Shown here: positions 1 to 9,120 of the stretch, piece by piece
Position numbering within the stretch: position 1 is the stretch's first letter
Layout: each line of letters begins with the position of its first letter
NCBI RefSeq assembly: GCF_900465055.1
Contig: NZ_LS483250.1
Coordinates: 4,216,001 to 4,280,000, forward strand
Origin: Moritella yayanosii
GTDB taxonomy: Bacteria; Pseudomonadota; Gammaproteobacteria; Enterobacterales; Moritellaceae
Direction of reading: 5' to 3'
Length of the DNA: 64,000 nt
Translations under genes and position numbers: made by a program
The notes under the pieces: model-generated
Databases searched by the model: none
Told to the model about the DNA's origin: nothing
The model's input: only the letters and a program-made list of their open reading frames with translations

Positions 1-577
1 ACGTGCGGGGTCGTTAACAGCGCCGGTGACGATTGTTGAAGAAAGAACCATTGGACCTTCTTTGGGTGCGGAGAATATCCAGAATGGTTTCTCGGCATTA
101 GCGCTCGGGCTAGGTTTAACATTAGTATTTATGGCGCTGTGGTATCGCCGTTTAGGCTGGGTGGCTAATGTCGCATTGATTGCCAATATCATTATGCTAT
201 TTGGCTTGTTAGCGTTAATACCTGGGGCGGTATTAACCTTACCCGGTATTGCTGGGTTAGTACTTACTGTTGGTATGGCTGTCGATACTAATGTACTGGT
301 GTTCGAGCGAATTCGTGACAAGTTACGTGAAGGCCGCAGCTTTGCCCAAGCCATACATAGTGGCTTTGATAGCGCATTCAATACCATTATTGATGCCAAT
401 ATCACCACCTTAATTATCGCTGTGGTTTTGTATTCAATCGGGCAGGGGCCAGTGCAAGGTTTTGCGCTGACGTTAGGCTTAGGTATCTTAACCAGTATGT
501 TCACTGGCATCTTGGTATCGCGCGCATTAATTAATAAATTATGGGGTCGTGATACTCGTCATGACTTGAAGGTATAA
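1..577 (+). CDS. secD: SecD, protein translocase subunit (3' part, partial)
   Basis: Partial gene whose reading frame is open from base 2 and enters from outside the window. SecD forms with SecF the proton- or sodium-driven membrane complex that helps pull exported proteins across the inner membrane after SecA/SecYEG. The visible ~190 residues are the C-terminal membrane half: the segment TIVEERTIGPSLG, the conserved GMAVDTNVLVFERIRDKLR loop and the last transmembrane helices typical of SecD. The TAA stop shares one base with the secF ATG, so the two are translationally coupled. The GTG at 26 is internal, not the start. Because the flagellar cluster follows directly, this is probably the second SecDF paralog known from vibrios rather than the yajC-secDF copy (inference). 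Confidence 0.93.
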   Translation, partial: RAGSLTAPVTIVEERTIGPSLGAENIQNGFSALALGLGLTLVFMALWYRRLGWVANVALIANIIMLFGLLALIPGAVLTLPGIAGLVLTVGMAVDTNVLVFERIRDKLREGRSFAQAIHSGFDSAFNTIIDANITTLIIAVVLYSIGQGPVQGFALTLGLGILTSMFTGILVSRALINKLWGRDTRHDLKV

Positions 578-1518
578 TGATGATGACTAGCAACAAAAAC
601 AATAGCAACAAAAACAACAGTAATAATCACAGTAAATTACGTTATATCAGCAGTGCAATCTCAGTCGTTTTCATGCTTGTTGCCATTGCATTTATCAGTG
701 TTAATGGACTGAACTGGGGGTTGGATTTTACCGGTGGGGTGATCACCGAAGTACAGCTTGACCCTAGTATTACCATGAGTGAAATATATCCTTTATTACA
801 ATCGGCGTTAAATCAACATGTCAGCGTCATTGAAGGTGGAGACGTTGGTCGCTGGATCTTACGTTATGCAGAACCTGCAGCAGGCATGAGTATTCCAGAT
901 ATCACCCAAATATTAGCGCCGTTAGCGACTCATATCCAAGTATTAAATACCAGTATTGTCGGTTCTCAAATCGGCCAAGAGCTGGCGGAACAAGGTGGTC
1001 TGGCACTGTTAGTGTCGATGTTATGTATTATGGCTTATTTAAGCTATCGCTTTGAGTGGCGTTTGGCATCAGGTGCGTTATTTGCCTTGGTGCATGATGT
1101 GCTATTTGTACTCGGGGTGTTTGCGGCATTGCAACTTGAGTTTAACTTGACGGTCTTTGCGGCGATTATGGCGATTATTGGCTATTCATTAAATGATTCG
1201 ATTATTATCGGTGATCGTATCCGCGAGTTGCTTATTCTAAAACCGACATTAGCGATTGCAGATGTGAATAACCAAGCTATTTTGGCAACCCTATCTCGCA
1301 CTATGGTGACATCGGGCACGACTTTAATGACGGTTTCAGCGTTATGGTTATTGGGCGGAGGGCCGCTAGCTGGTTTTTCTATTGCCATGTTTGTTGGCCT
1401 CATTGTCGGCACTTGGTCATCGATTGCAGTGGCAACGACATTACCTGAATTGTGGGGATTAAACGCCAGTCACTATCAGGTCATTGAATTGGAAGAGGAT
1501 CTTACTGTCGGTAAATGA
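577..1518 (+). CDS. secF: SecF, protein translocase subunit
   Basis: SecF partner of SecD in the inner membrane export motor. 313 residues, the normal length. It shows the family signatures NWGLDFTGG after the first membrane helix, YRFEWRLASGALFALVHD, and IGYSLNDSIIIGDRIRE, and six predicted transmembrane segments. The N-terminus is unusual: about 20 Asn/Lys/Ser residues encoded by a short imperfect 15-bp tandem repeat (589-618). The start overlaps the secD stop by one base. Sequence divergence from canonical SecF and location beside flagellar genes suggest the SecDF2 paralog (inference). Confidence 0.93.
   Translation: MMMTSNKNNSNKNNSNNHSKLRYISSAISVVFMLVAIAFISVNGLNWGLDFTGGVITEVQLDPSITMSEIYPLLQSALNQHVSVIEGGDVGRWILRYAEPAAGMSIPDITQILAPLATHIQVLNTSIVGSQIGQELAEQGGLALLVSMLCIMAYLSYRFEWRLASGALFALVHDVLFVLGVFAALQLEFNLTVFAAIMAIIGYSLNDSIIIGDRIRELLILKPTLAIADVNNQAILATLSRTMVTSGTTLMTVSALWLLGGGPLAGFSIAMFVGLIVGTWSSIAVATTLPELWGLNASHYQVIELEEDLTVGK
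589..618 (+). repeat. 15-bp imperfect tandem repeat in secF 5' end
   Basis: Two adjacent 15-base units (589-603 and 604-618) differing at the last base encode the Asn/Lys/Ser-rich cytoplasmic N-terminus of SecF. Being a multiple of three, copy-number change would keep frame. Confidence 0.7.
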
Positions 1519-1536
1519 CCTTAATTGTCGTTAAGG

Positions 1537-1578
1537 TAAGCGTGTGGGTTTACTCAGTGCTTACACGCTTATTTATAA
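1537..1578 (+). terminator. Possible terminator after secDF
   Basis: Perfect 9-bp inverted repeat TAAGCGTGT (1537-1545) / ACACGCTTA (1563-1571) with a 17-nt loop, followed by an imperfect T-rich stretch. Located 19 bases after the secF stop. The U-run is weak, so efficiency is uncertain. Confidence 0.55.
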
Positions 1579-1753
1579 TAAACGGATCTATTTGTATACA
1601 CTGTGATATAGGATGGACTCTTTTTATCTGAATTCTAAATTAACGCATATGATTGTTTCATCTTGATTTAGGAATGTGTACTATAGCGATGTCAATTAAT
1701 TGGCGTAGGTCAGTTTTTGACACACTTTAACCATAGTTAAGGTGATTTATTTT

Positions 1754-1777
1754 TTTAAGTTTAAGTTTAAGTTTAAG
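1754..1777 (+). repeat. Tandem hexanucleotide (TTTAAG)x4 upstream of flrA
   Basis: Four perfect head-to-tail TTTAAG units end 23 bases before the flrA ATG. They lie between any upstream promoter and the ribosome binding region, where slippage could change spacing. No function is known to me. Confidence 0.8.
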
Positions 1778-1800
1778 TAAGGTTTAGCGCAGGCTGTAAT

Positions 1801-3270
1801 ATGGATACTACTAAGTCAGTTTTTGTAATTGATGAGAATATTGAACGCAGACAAAATTTAGAAACGATCTTGTCCTTTCTTGGCGAAGGTTGGCAGAGTT
1901 ACGATTCCCATGTCGATATTAGCGCGAAGATCGATCTTGCCGCAAACAGTGTGATTGTCTCTTCAGACAGTTACTCAGAAACAGATTTATCTGCGTTAAT
2001 TGATGCGAATCCAATGAATCCATTTTTAACCTTTGGTACGCAAGCAAAAGTACCAGAGAAAGGTAATTTAATCGGTCATATCGAACTGCCTTTATCTTAT
2101 CAACAATTGACCTTGTTGCTTGGACGTTGTCAATCTTATCGTCAATGTGTGACGAGTAAGTTAGGTCAATCAACGTCAGCGTCAAAAGCATTAATCAAGC
2201 AGCTAGTTGGTCGTGGTGATGCCATCCAAAGAGTCCGTCACTTGATCATGCAAGTGGCGTCAAAAGGCGCTAATGTATTAGTGCTGGGTGAATCGGGCAC
2301 GGGTAAAGAAGTCATTGCCCGTTCAATTCATGAAGCGTCATCACGCAGTGACGGTCCGTTCGTACCGATTAACTGTGGTGCGATCCCCGCTGAATTATTA
2401 GAAAGTGAATTATTTGGCCATGAAAAAGGCGCATTCACTGGCGCATTCTCGGCGCGTAAAGGCCGTTTTGAGCTTGCCAGCGGTGGGACATTATTTCTGG
2501 ATGAAATTGGTGATATGCCACAGCCAATGCAAGTGAAATTATTACGGGTGTTACAAGAACGCGTTTTTGAACGTGTGGGGGGCAGTAAAACAATTAAAGC
2601 CGATGTGCGTATTATCGCTGCCACACACCGTAATTTAGACAAAATGATCCTTGATGGCGAATTCCGTGAAGATCTTTATTACCGTTTAAATGTGTTTCCA
2701 ATTGAAAGCCCGGCCCTGCGGGAGCGTCCAGATGATATTCCGTTATTGATCCAAGAGTTATTACGTCGTCACGAAGTTGAACATGATGCCACGATCTTAT
2801 TTACGCAACGGGCCATGGCGTCGTTAATGCAACACTCATGGCCAGGTAATGTCCGTGAGTTATCAAATCTGATTGAACGTCTACTTATCATGACGGCAGG
2901 TAATATTGTTGATCTCGGTGAATTACCGGTTAAGTACCGCTATAACGATGATGGCGAAAGCCAAGTTATACACTCTGAGGTTCCCACTGAGTTAGCCGAG
3001 CATGATGCTATCTCGGCTATGTTTAGTGATGAAATTTTTGCTGATGCAGAAGAAGAACCACAAGAAGACGGTTTCTTCTCAATGCCAAGTAGCCTGCCAG
3101 AAACTGGGGTTAATCTGAAAGAAATGTTAGCTGAATTTGAAATTGATATGATCAAGCAAGCGTTAGATCAACAAGCATATGTTGTGGCTCGAGCTGCAGA
3201 TCAATTAGGCATGCGCCGAACAACCTTGGTTGAAAAAATGCGTAAATATGGATTACAAAAAGAAGCCTAA
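1801..3270 (+). CDS. flrA: FlrA/FleQ-type sigma-54 activator, flagellar master regulator
   Basis: 489-residue NtrC-family activator that switches on the first sigma-54-dependent flagellar operons (flrBC, fliE and flhA classes in vibrios). Domains: N-terminal degenerate receiver of FleQ type (about 1-120) without a usual phospho-acceptor context; AAA+ domain with Walker A GESGTGKE (163-170) and the sigma-54 contact loop GAFTGA (210-215); C-terminal Fis-type helix-turn-helix (about 445-485). FlrA orthologs act without a kinase; FleQ orthologs bind c-di-GMP, which is untested here. It is a single-gene unit closed by a strong terminator. ATG start with AGG about 8 bases upstream; hexanucleotide repeats lie just ahead. 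Confidence 0.95.
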   Translation: MDTTKSVFVIDENIERRQNLETILSFLGEGWQSYDSHVDISAKIDLAANSVIVSSDSYSETDLSALIDANPMNPFLTFGTQAKVPEKGNLIGHIELPLSYQQLTLLLGRCQSYRQCVTSKLGQSTSASKALIKQLVGRGDAIQRVRHLIMQVASKGANVLVLGESGTGKEVIARSIHEASSRSDGPFVPINCGAIPAELLESELFGHEKGAFTGAFSARKGRFELASGGTLFLDEIGDMPQPMQVKLLRVLQERVFERVGGSKTIKADVRIIAATHRNLDKMILDGEFREDLYYRLNVFPIESPALRERPDDIPLLIQELLRRHEVEHDATILFTQRAMASLMQHSWPGNVRELSNLIERLLIMTAGNIVDLGELPVKYRYNDDGESQVIHSEVPTELAEHDAISAMFSDEIFADAEEEPQEDGFFSMPSSLPETGVNLKEMLAEFEIDMIKQALDQQAYVVARAADQLGMRRTTLVEKMRKYGLQKEA

Positions 3271-3320
3271 ATTGGTGTAGTTTAATGCAAATAAAATAAT
3301 AATTCATGATAAAAATCCAT

Positions 3321-3348
3321 AAGCCCAATATTTTGTTGGGCTTTTTTT
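3321..3348 (+). terminator. Rho-independent terminator after flrA
   Basis: Inverted repeat AAGCCCAA (3321-3328) / TTGGGCTT (3336-3343), 7-nt loop, followed directly by a run of Ts. Confidence 0.9.
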
Positions 3349-3381
3349 ATTTAAAAGCATGTGGTTACAAAGTTTATTTAA

Positions 3382-3398
3382 TTGGCACACTAAATGCA
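3382..3398 (+). promoter_or_regulatory. Sigma-54 promoter of flrBC
   Basis: TTGGCAC, five bases, then ATGCA: GG and GC of the -24/-12 elements are ten bases apart as RpoN requires. It lies 39 bases before the flrB ATG. FlrA-dependent, sigma-54 transcription of flrBC is established in Vibrio cholerae and fits this site. Confidence 0.85.
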
Positions 3399-3436
3399 TA
3401 ATTTGGTGTGAGTCAATTTTTTAGCGGAGTGCTACT

Positions 3437-4492
3437 ATGGTACAAGAATCTTATCCCGGCGAATTAGCAGAACTACGAGCGCACAAAGATCGCAGTGAAA
3501 AGTTAGTCGAAGCATTGCCGTCAGGATTGGTAATTCTTGATGGTAACGGTATTGTCATTGAAGTCAATAAAGTGGCTGTGCAATTACTGGATGAGCCGTT
3601 GATGGGGTCGCGTTGGATGGATGTTATTCAGCGTGCGTTTACCCCCAAAGAAGATGACGGCCATGAGATATCATTAAAAAATGGCTGTAAAGTACAGTTG
3701 TCGATAACCACGCTTGGCTCACAGCCGGGTCAATTAATTATGTTGACTGATTTAACCTATACACGGCATCTGCAAGAACGTGTTAGCCATATGAAACAGT
3801 TATCGTCATTAGGTCGAATGATGGCATCATTAGCACATCAAATCCGCACACCATTATCAGCGGCATTATTATACGGCTCTAATCTGGCTAATCCGAATCT
3901 CCCTCCTGCCTCTCGGCAGCGCTTTCAAAGCAAGTTAATTCAGCGTCTCAATGATCTGGAAAACCAGGTCAATGACATGCTGCTCTTTGCCCGTACGGGT
4001 AAAGATTTAGTGGTTGAAGAGATCTCACTACAGAATTTATTAGTTCAAGTACAAGCGGGCAGTGAAGCCATGATGTTACAGACAAACAGCAACATGCACG
4101 TTACCTTGCCGGAGCCCGACTTATTAATCTTAGCTAATCGCAATGCACTATCTAGCGCAATTGGCAATTTAATACAAAATGCCTTAGATGCTTGTGGACA
4201 GGGCGCCAATATCGCTATTTCTGCCATCCGATCTGGCGATAATAAAGTGGCCATTGTGGTCTCTGATGATGGCCCTGGGATCGCGAAACATATGCAAGTC
4301 AAAATTTTAGAACCTTTCTTTACCACCAAGTCACAAGGTACGGGTCTCGGTCTGGCAGTGGTACAAAGTGTGGTTAAAGCGCACCATGGCAGTTTGGAGT
4401 TAGACTCAACTGAAGGTGAAGGCAGTCATTTTAGTATAATCGTACCGCTACATCGTGTAGCAGCACCTCAATCAATGGTAATAGGCGGATAA
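3437..4492 (+). CDS. flrB: FlrB, flagellar sensor histidine kinase
   Basis: 351-residue kinase that phosphorylates FlrC to turn on the middle flagellar genes. No transmembrane segment is visible, so it is cytoplasmic like FlrB/FleS. Order: PAS-like region (about 22-108), HisKA with phospho-acceptor His134 in SLAHQIRTPL, and a C-terminal HATPase with N-box NLIQNALDA, G-box DDGPGI and TGLGLAVV. ATG preceded by GGAG. The flrC start follows after four bases, so the pair is one operon. Confidence 0.94.
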   Translation: MVQESYPGELAELRAHKDRSEKLVEALPSGLVILDGNGIVIEVNKVAVQLLDEPLMGSRWMDVIQRAFTPKEDDGHEISLKNGCKVQLSITTLGSQPGQLIMLTDLTYTRHLQERVSHMKQLSSLGRMMASLAHQIRTPLSAALLYGSNLANPNLPPASRQRFQSKLIQRLNDLENQVNDMLLFARTGKDLVVEEISLQNLLVQVQAGSEAMMLQTNSNMHVTLPEPDLLILANRNALSSAIGNLIQNALDACGQGANIAISAIRSGDNKVAIVVSDDGPGIAKHMQVKILEPFFTTKSQGTGLGLAVVQSVVKAHHGSLELDSTEGEGSHFSIIVPLHRVAAPQSMVIGG

Positions 4493-4496
4493 CAGT

Positions 4497-5888
4497 ATGT
4501 CCCATTCTCAAATTCTTGTTGTTGAAGATGATCTTGGTCTTCGTGAAGCCTTGGTTGATACCCTATTAATGGCTGGTTATGAATGTGATGAAGTTGATAG
4601 CGGCGAAAGCGCACTCATTGCATTAGGTAAAAAAACCTATGATATGGTCGTCAGTGATATCCAAATGGGTGGCATGACGGGATTAACCTTACTGCATAAT
4701 ATTAAACAAAAGTATCCAGATTTACCGGTATTGTTAATGACGGCTTATGCCAGAGTTGATGATGCGGTAACGGCAATGCGTAACGGCGCTGTGGACTATA
4801 TTGGGAAACCTTTTTCGCCCGAAGTCTTGATTAATCAGGTGGGTCGTTATGTACCACCACAAAAAATAGCGAAGCGCACCCCTTGCTACGGTGATGAAAA
4901 AACAGAGCAGTTATTAAGTTTGGCGCGTAAAGTCGCTAAATCAGATGTCACTGTCATGATTACTGGTCCAAGTGGTACAGGTAAAGAAGTGCTATCACGT
5001 TATATTCATGATCATTCGCTGCGTTATGACGGTCCATTTGTGGCGATTAACTGTGCAGCGATCCCGGAAAACATGCTGGAAGCAACCCTGTTCGGTTATG
5101 AAAAAGGTGCATTTACTGGCGCGATACAAGCGTGCCCGGGTAAATTTGAACAAGCCCAAAATGGCACCATCTTGCTGGATGAAATTTCGGAAATGGCTTT
5201 GTCGCTACAAGTTAAATTATTACGGGTATTGCAAGAGCGTGAAGTCGAGCGCTTAGGCAGTCGTAAAACCATTAAGCTTAATATACGCGTTATTGCGACC
5301 AGTAACCGTAATATGAAACAAGCTGTAGCGAATGGTGACTTCAGAGAAGATTTATATTATCGACTGAATGTATTCCCATTAGTTTGGTTACCATTAACCG
5401 AGCGCAAAGGTGATATTTTACCGATAGCAGAGCATTTATTAAAATTGCACTGCAAGCAAAGTAATATTCCAATACTTGAGTTACTTAATTGCGCTAAGGC
5501 GAAGTTACAGATTTATCATTGGCCGGGTAATGTGCGTGAATTAGACAACGTGATCCAACGCGCGATGATTTTAACGGTTGATGGGCAAATAAAAGCGGCA
5601 GATCTGATTTTAGAAGATTTTATAACCGGAGATTTGCAAGTAATAGCACCGACTGGCCAAGCGCAACAGCTGCATATTAAAGCAGAAGTCCCTGTGCGCA
5701 GCATTAATTTACCCAATGAGCCTTTAGGTAACGAATTACGTCAACAAGAGTATCAAATTATTTTGGAAACCTTGATTGGCTGTCATGGTGTTCGTAAGGA
5801 CGTATCAGAGAAATTAGGTATTAGTCCACGCACGTTACGTTATAAATTAGCAAAAATGCGTGAGCAAGGAATTGAAATCCCCGCTTAA
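4497..5888 (+). CDS. flrC: FlrC, sigma-54-dependent response regulator
   Basis: 463-residue NtrC-type regulator of class III flagellar operons. Receiver domain with Asp54 (VVSDIQMGG) as likely phosphorylation site, AAA+ domain with Walker A GPSGTGKE and GAFTGA loop, and C-terminal Fis-type helix-turn-helix ending in SPRTLRYKLAKMREQG. Cognate kinase FlrB lies immediately upstream. The terminator at 5912 closes the flrBC operon. The fliE promoter that follows is a likely target by analogy with Vibrio. Confidence 0.95.
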   Translation: MSHSQILVVEDDLGLREALVDTLLMAGYECDEVDSGESALIALGKKTYDMVVSDIQMGGMTGLTLLHNIKQKYPDLPVLLMTAYARVDDAVTAMRNGAVDYIGKPFSPEVLINQVGRYVPPQKIAKRTPCYGDEKTEQLLSLARKVAKSDVTVMITGPSGTGKEVLSRYIHDHSLRYDGPFVAINCAAIPENMLEATLFGYEKGAFTGAIQACPGKFEQAQNGTILLDEISEMALSLQVKLLRVLQEREVERLGSRKTIKLNIRVIATSNRNMKQAVANGDFREDLYYRLNVFPLVWLPLTERKGDILPIAEHLLKLHCKQSNIPILELLNCAKAKLQIYHWPGNVRELDNVIQRAMILTVDGQIKAADLILEDFITGDLQVIAPTGQAQQLHIKAEVPVRSINLPNEPLGNELRQQEYQIILETLIGCHGVRKDVSEKLGISPRTLRYKLAKMREQGIEIPA

Positions 5889-5911
5889 TGACGAGTAAGT
5901 CTCTTTAAAGG

Positions 5912-5940
5912 CCGCAATTGATTGGAATTGCGGTTTTTTT
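5912..5940 (+). terminator. Rho-independent terminator after flrC
   Basis: CCGCAATT (5912-5919) pairs with AATTGCGG (5926-5933) across a 6-nt loop, followed by seven Ts. Confidence 0.92.
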
Positions 5941-5941
5941 G

Positions 5942-5958
5942 TTGGCATAACAATTGCT
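5942..5958 (+). promoter_or_regulatory. Sigma-54 promoter of fliEFGHIJ
   Basis: TTGGCAT, five bases, TTGCT: near-consensus RpoN -24/-12 element with correct GG-N10-GC spacing, starting two bases after the flrC terminator and 41 bases before fliE. Confidence 0.9.
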
Positions 5959-5998
5959 TTATTAAAGTAGGTCAAAAATATGACAACGAGGATAACCA

Positions 5999-6328
5999 AT
6001 GAACATTGCAGCCAATAATCTTTACTCTGAAATGCAAAACATGTCGTTACAGGCGACTAAATTTGAAGCAGATCCGACCGCGGTAAAAGCGCCAAGCACG
6101 ACATCCGCTAGTTTTGGTGATATGTTGCAGCAAGCAATTGATAGTGTGAACGGATTACAACAAAATACGGGTGATTTACGCACCCGTTTTGATCAAGGTG
6201 ATCGCAGTATATCCCTAAGTGATGTTATGATAGCATCGCAAAAATCTGGGATAGCATTCGATGCTACGGTACAGGTTCGTAATAAATTGATCGAATCTTA
6301 TAAAGAAATAATGAGTATGCCTGTTTAA
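5999..6328 (+). CDS. fliE: FliE, flagellar hook-basal body adaptor
   Basis: 109-residue FliE, the junction protein between the MS ring and the proximal rod, exported by the flagellar type III apparatus. The C-terminal half carries the family pattern SLSDVMIASQKSGIAFDATVQVRNKLIESYKEIMSMPV; no signal peptide, as expected. First gene of the sigma-54 fliEFGHIJ operon; fliF follows after 22 bases. Confidence 0.94.
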   Translation: MNIAANNLYSEMQNMSLQATKFEADPTAVKAPSTTSASFGDMLQQAIDSVNGLQQNTGDLRTRFDQGDRSISLSDVMIASQKSGIAFDATVQVRNKLIESYKEIMSMPV

Positions 6329-6350
6329 TCTCGGGTAAAGGAGTAACTCT

Positions 6351-8060
6351 GTGGCTGATACGGCTTCAAATACCGGTATCGTAAGTAATAACGATATGGA
6401 TAATGATTTAGTGCAATTAGATGAGAATGAGCAAAAAAGCTCAGCATTTGGGTTTTTCACCAATGCTGATATTTTACGTCAAATTATTCTAATTTTAGCA
6501 TTAGCGATCTCGCTAACCTTAGTGGTATTTATTTTACTCTGGGGTAAAGAATCTGAAATGCGTCCTTTAGGTACGTATCAAACCGCTGAACTCATTGAAA
6601 CACTCGATTTTTTAGACCAAGAGAAAATAGATTATAAAATTAATGGTGACACGGTTTCTGTATCCGTAGAACAATACCAAAACATTAAACACCGCTTACG
6701 CCGCGCTGGATTAACAACGACATCACTACAAGGTGACGATATCTTAATGCAAGATATGGGCTTTGGTGTTAGTCAGCGGGTTGAACGAGAACGTTTGAAG
6801 CTGGGTCGTGAACGTCAAATAGCACGCGCACTAGAAGAATTTAAGCAGGTATCGAAAGCACAGGTATTACTCGCGATCCCGAAAGAAAATGTATTTGCTA
6901 AGCGCGATAAGAAACCCAGTGCAACCGTGGTATTGACGGTGCGTAATAGTGCGGCTATTTCACAAGAACATATTGACGCTATGGTGCAATTAGTTGCTTC
7001 TGCGGTACAAGGTTTAGAACCAACACGGGTGACATTAACCGATCAAAATGGCCGTTTACTTAACTCTGGCAGCCAAGACATGCTGGCTGCAAAAGGCCGA
7101 CGCGAATTTGAAATGGTAAAAAATCATGAGCGTGAGTACCGTACAAAAATTGATTCTATTCTTATTCCGATCTTAGGTGTGAGTAATTATACCGCTGAAG
7201 TTGATGTAACAATGGACTTTAGTGTGAGAGAGCAGACGCAAAAACGCTTTAACCCCGATTTACTGGCCGTACGCAGTGAGATGTTACTTGAACGTCAATC
7301 GTTCGGTAATGGTAATCAAGGCATTCCAGGTGCATTAACCAATCAACCACCGCTTGATGCTGATATACCAGAAGAAGCGGGTGCTGGTAATGCCGCGGCG
7401 CGTCCTATTGGCCAATCTCAAAAAGAATCAACCAGAAACTATGAACTTGATACCACGATCAGTCATACTAAATCACAAACGGGTGTTATTCAGCGTTTAA
7501 GTGTATCTGTTGCGATCGATTACATTAACAGTATTGGCGCCGATGGTGTGATGGTGCGAGAACCGCGCAGCCAAGCTGAAATTGCTAATATACGCCGTGT
7601 ATTACAAGGTGGTATTGGTTTTAATGTGAATCGTGGTGATAGCTTAGAAGTGGTTGCGATCTCATTTAATCGCCCAGAATTAACCACGATGGCAGACATT
7701 CCTATTTGGGAAGAAGAATGGTTTTGGCGTGCCGTGCGTGTTGCTGCAAGCTTAATTGTCATTGTGATATTAATAATGGCTGTTATTCGCCCGATGATAA
7801 AACGCTTAATTAACAGCGAACCTGATGAAAATATAGAAGATTTAGATTTAGGTATCAGTGCGATTGAAAATGATGAAGACATGCAGTTGCTGACCGCCGA
7901 TACCGAAGGTGATACCGATTTTGTAATGCGCAGCGGCCATTTACAGTTACCTAACTTACACAAAGATGAAGACTTGCTCGAAGCGGTTCGTGCACTGGTT
8001 GCTAACGAACCAGACTTAACTGTATTAGTGATTAAAGAATGGATGATAGAAGATGCCTGA
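6351..8060 (+). CDS. fliF: FliF, flagellar MS-ring protein
   Basis: 569-residue membrane protein that polymerises into the MS ring, the base of the flagellum. Two transmembrane helices flank the periplasmic ring-building domains: about residues 45-65 and 461-482. Typical segments include YEVDMTFSVREQTQK-like ring sequence and a C-terminal cytoplasmic tail ending LVIKEWMIEDA, which binds FliG. It starts with GTG preceded by AAAGGAG. The C-terminus overlaps the fliG start by eight bases, suggesting coupled translation of two proteins that bind one another. Confidence 0.95.
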   Translation: MADTASNTGIVSNNDMDNDLVQLDENEQKSSAFGFFTNADILRQIILILALAISLTLVVFILLWGKESEMRPLGTYQTAELIETLDFLDQEKIDYKINGDTVSVSVEQYQNIKHRLRRAGLTTTSLQGDDILMQDMGFGVSQRVERERLKLGRERQIARALEEFKQVSKAQVLLAIPKENVFAKRDKKPSATVVLTVRNSAAISQEHIDAMVQLVASAVQGLEPTRVTLTDQNGRLLNSGSQDMLAAKGRREFEMVKNHEREYRTKIDSILIPILGVSNYTAEVDVTMDFSVREQTQKRFNPDLLAVRSEMLLERQSFGNGNQGIPGALTNQPPLDADIPEEAGAGNAAARPIGQSQKESTRNYELDTTISHTKSQTGVIQRLSVSVAIDYINSIGADGVMVREPRSQAEIANIRRVLQGGIGFNVNRGDSLEVVAISFNRPELTTMADIPIWEEEWFWRAVRVAASLIVIVILIMAVIRPMIKRLINSEPDENIEDLDLGISAIENDEDMQLLTADTEGDTDFVMRSGHLQLPNLHKDEDLLEAVRALVANEPDLTVLVIKEWMIEDA

Positions 8061-9099
8061 TTCAAATAAACAAGTAGCAACGACAGAAAAATTTGATGCA
8101 ACGACCTTAAATGGTATTGAACGTTCTGCGATCTTAATGTTGAGTTTAAATGAAGAAGATGCGGCAACGATATTTCGTCAGTTAGAGCCGAAGCAAGTAC
8201 AGCGCTTGGGTATGGCAATGGCATCAATGAAAGATTTTTCTCAGGTGAAAGTAGCGGGTGTGCATCGTGCGTTTATTGATGATATCCAAAAGTTCACTAA
8301 TATTGGTGTTGGTAGTGAAGATTTTGTTCGAAATGCGTTAACGGCAGCATTAGGCGCGGATAAAGCGGGTAATCTGGTTGATCAAATCATCATGGGCAGT
8401 GGCGCCAAAGGTCTTGATTCATTGAAATGGATGGACGCTCGCCAGGTTGCCAATATTATTCATAATGAGCATCCTCAGATCCAAACCATTGTATTGTCTT
8501 ATCTAGAACCCGAACAATCCGCAGAAATTCTATCGCAATTCCCAGAGAAAGTTCGTATCGATTTAATGTTGCGTATTGCTAATCTAGAAGAAGTTCAACC
8601 CGCCGCGTTACATGAATTAAACGAGATCATGGAGAAACAGTTCGCGGGCCAATCTGGCGCACAAGCCGCGAAGATGGGTGGCCTGAAAGCCGCTGCCAAT
8701 ATTATGAACTACCTCGATACTAACATCGAAGGGCAATTAATGGATGCTATTCGTGAATCTGACGAAGAGATCAGTCAGCAGATCCAAGACCTTATGTTTG
8801 TGTTTGAAAACCTTATTGATGTTGATGATCGTGGTATTCAGGCATTACTGCGTGAAGTGGCGCAAGATCAATTACAAAAAGCACTGAAAGGTGCGGATGA
8901 TCAGCTTAAAGATAAAATCTTTAAAAACATGTCGAAACGTCAAGTTGAAATGTTGGAAGACGATCTGGAAGCAATGGGACCTATTCGGGTGAGTGAAGTG
9001 GAATCGGCGCAGAAAGAGATCTTATCTATTGCGCGGCGTTTAGCTGACAGTGGTGATATAATGCTTGGCGGAGGAGGCGGTGGTGATGACTTCTTATAA
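8053..9099 (+). CDS. fliG: FliG, flagellar motor switch protein
   Basis: 348-residue rotor protein that couples the MS ring to the C ring and interacts with the stator. The N-terminal region binds FliF, the middle domain carries the EHPQ motif (NIIHNEHPQIQTIVL), and the C-terminal torque helix region contains the charged segment DDRGIQALLREV. A glycine-rich tail (GGGGGGDD) ends the protein. Overlaps fliF by eight bases. Confidence 0.95.
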   Translation: MPDSNKQVATTEKFDATTLNGIERSAILMLSLNEEDAATIFRQLEPKQVQRLGMAMASMKDFSQVKVAGVHRAFIDDIQKFTNIGVGSEDFVRNALTAALGADKAGNLVDQIIMGSGAKGLDSLKWMDARQVANIIHNEHPQIQTIVLSYLEPEQSAEILSQFPEKVRIDLMLRIANLEEVQPAALHELNEIMEKQFAGQSGAQAAKMGGLKAAANIMNYLDTNIEGQLMDAIRESDEEISQQIQDLMFVFENLIDVDDRGIQALLREVAQDQLQKALKGADDQLKDKIFKNMSKRQVEMLEDDLEAMGPIRVSEVESAQKEILSIARRLADSGDIMLGGGGGGDDFL

Positions 9100-9120
9100 A
9101 TACATGATCGTTGATGGGAT

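Noticed and set aside
7520-8227. 235-codon minus-strand ORF opposite fliF/fliG
   Set aside because: Long only because of codon bias on the coding strand; composition is not protein-like and fliF/fliG are certain.
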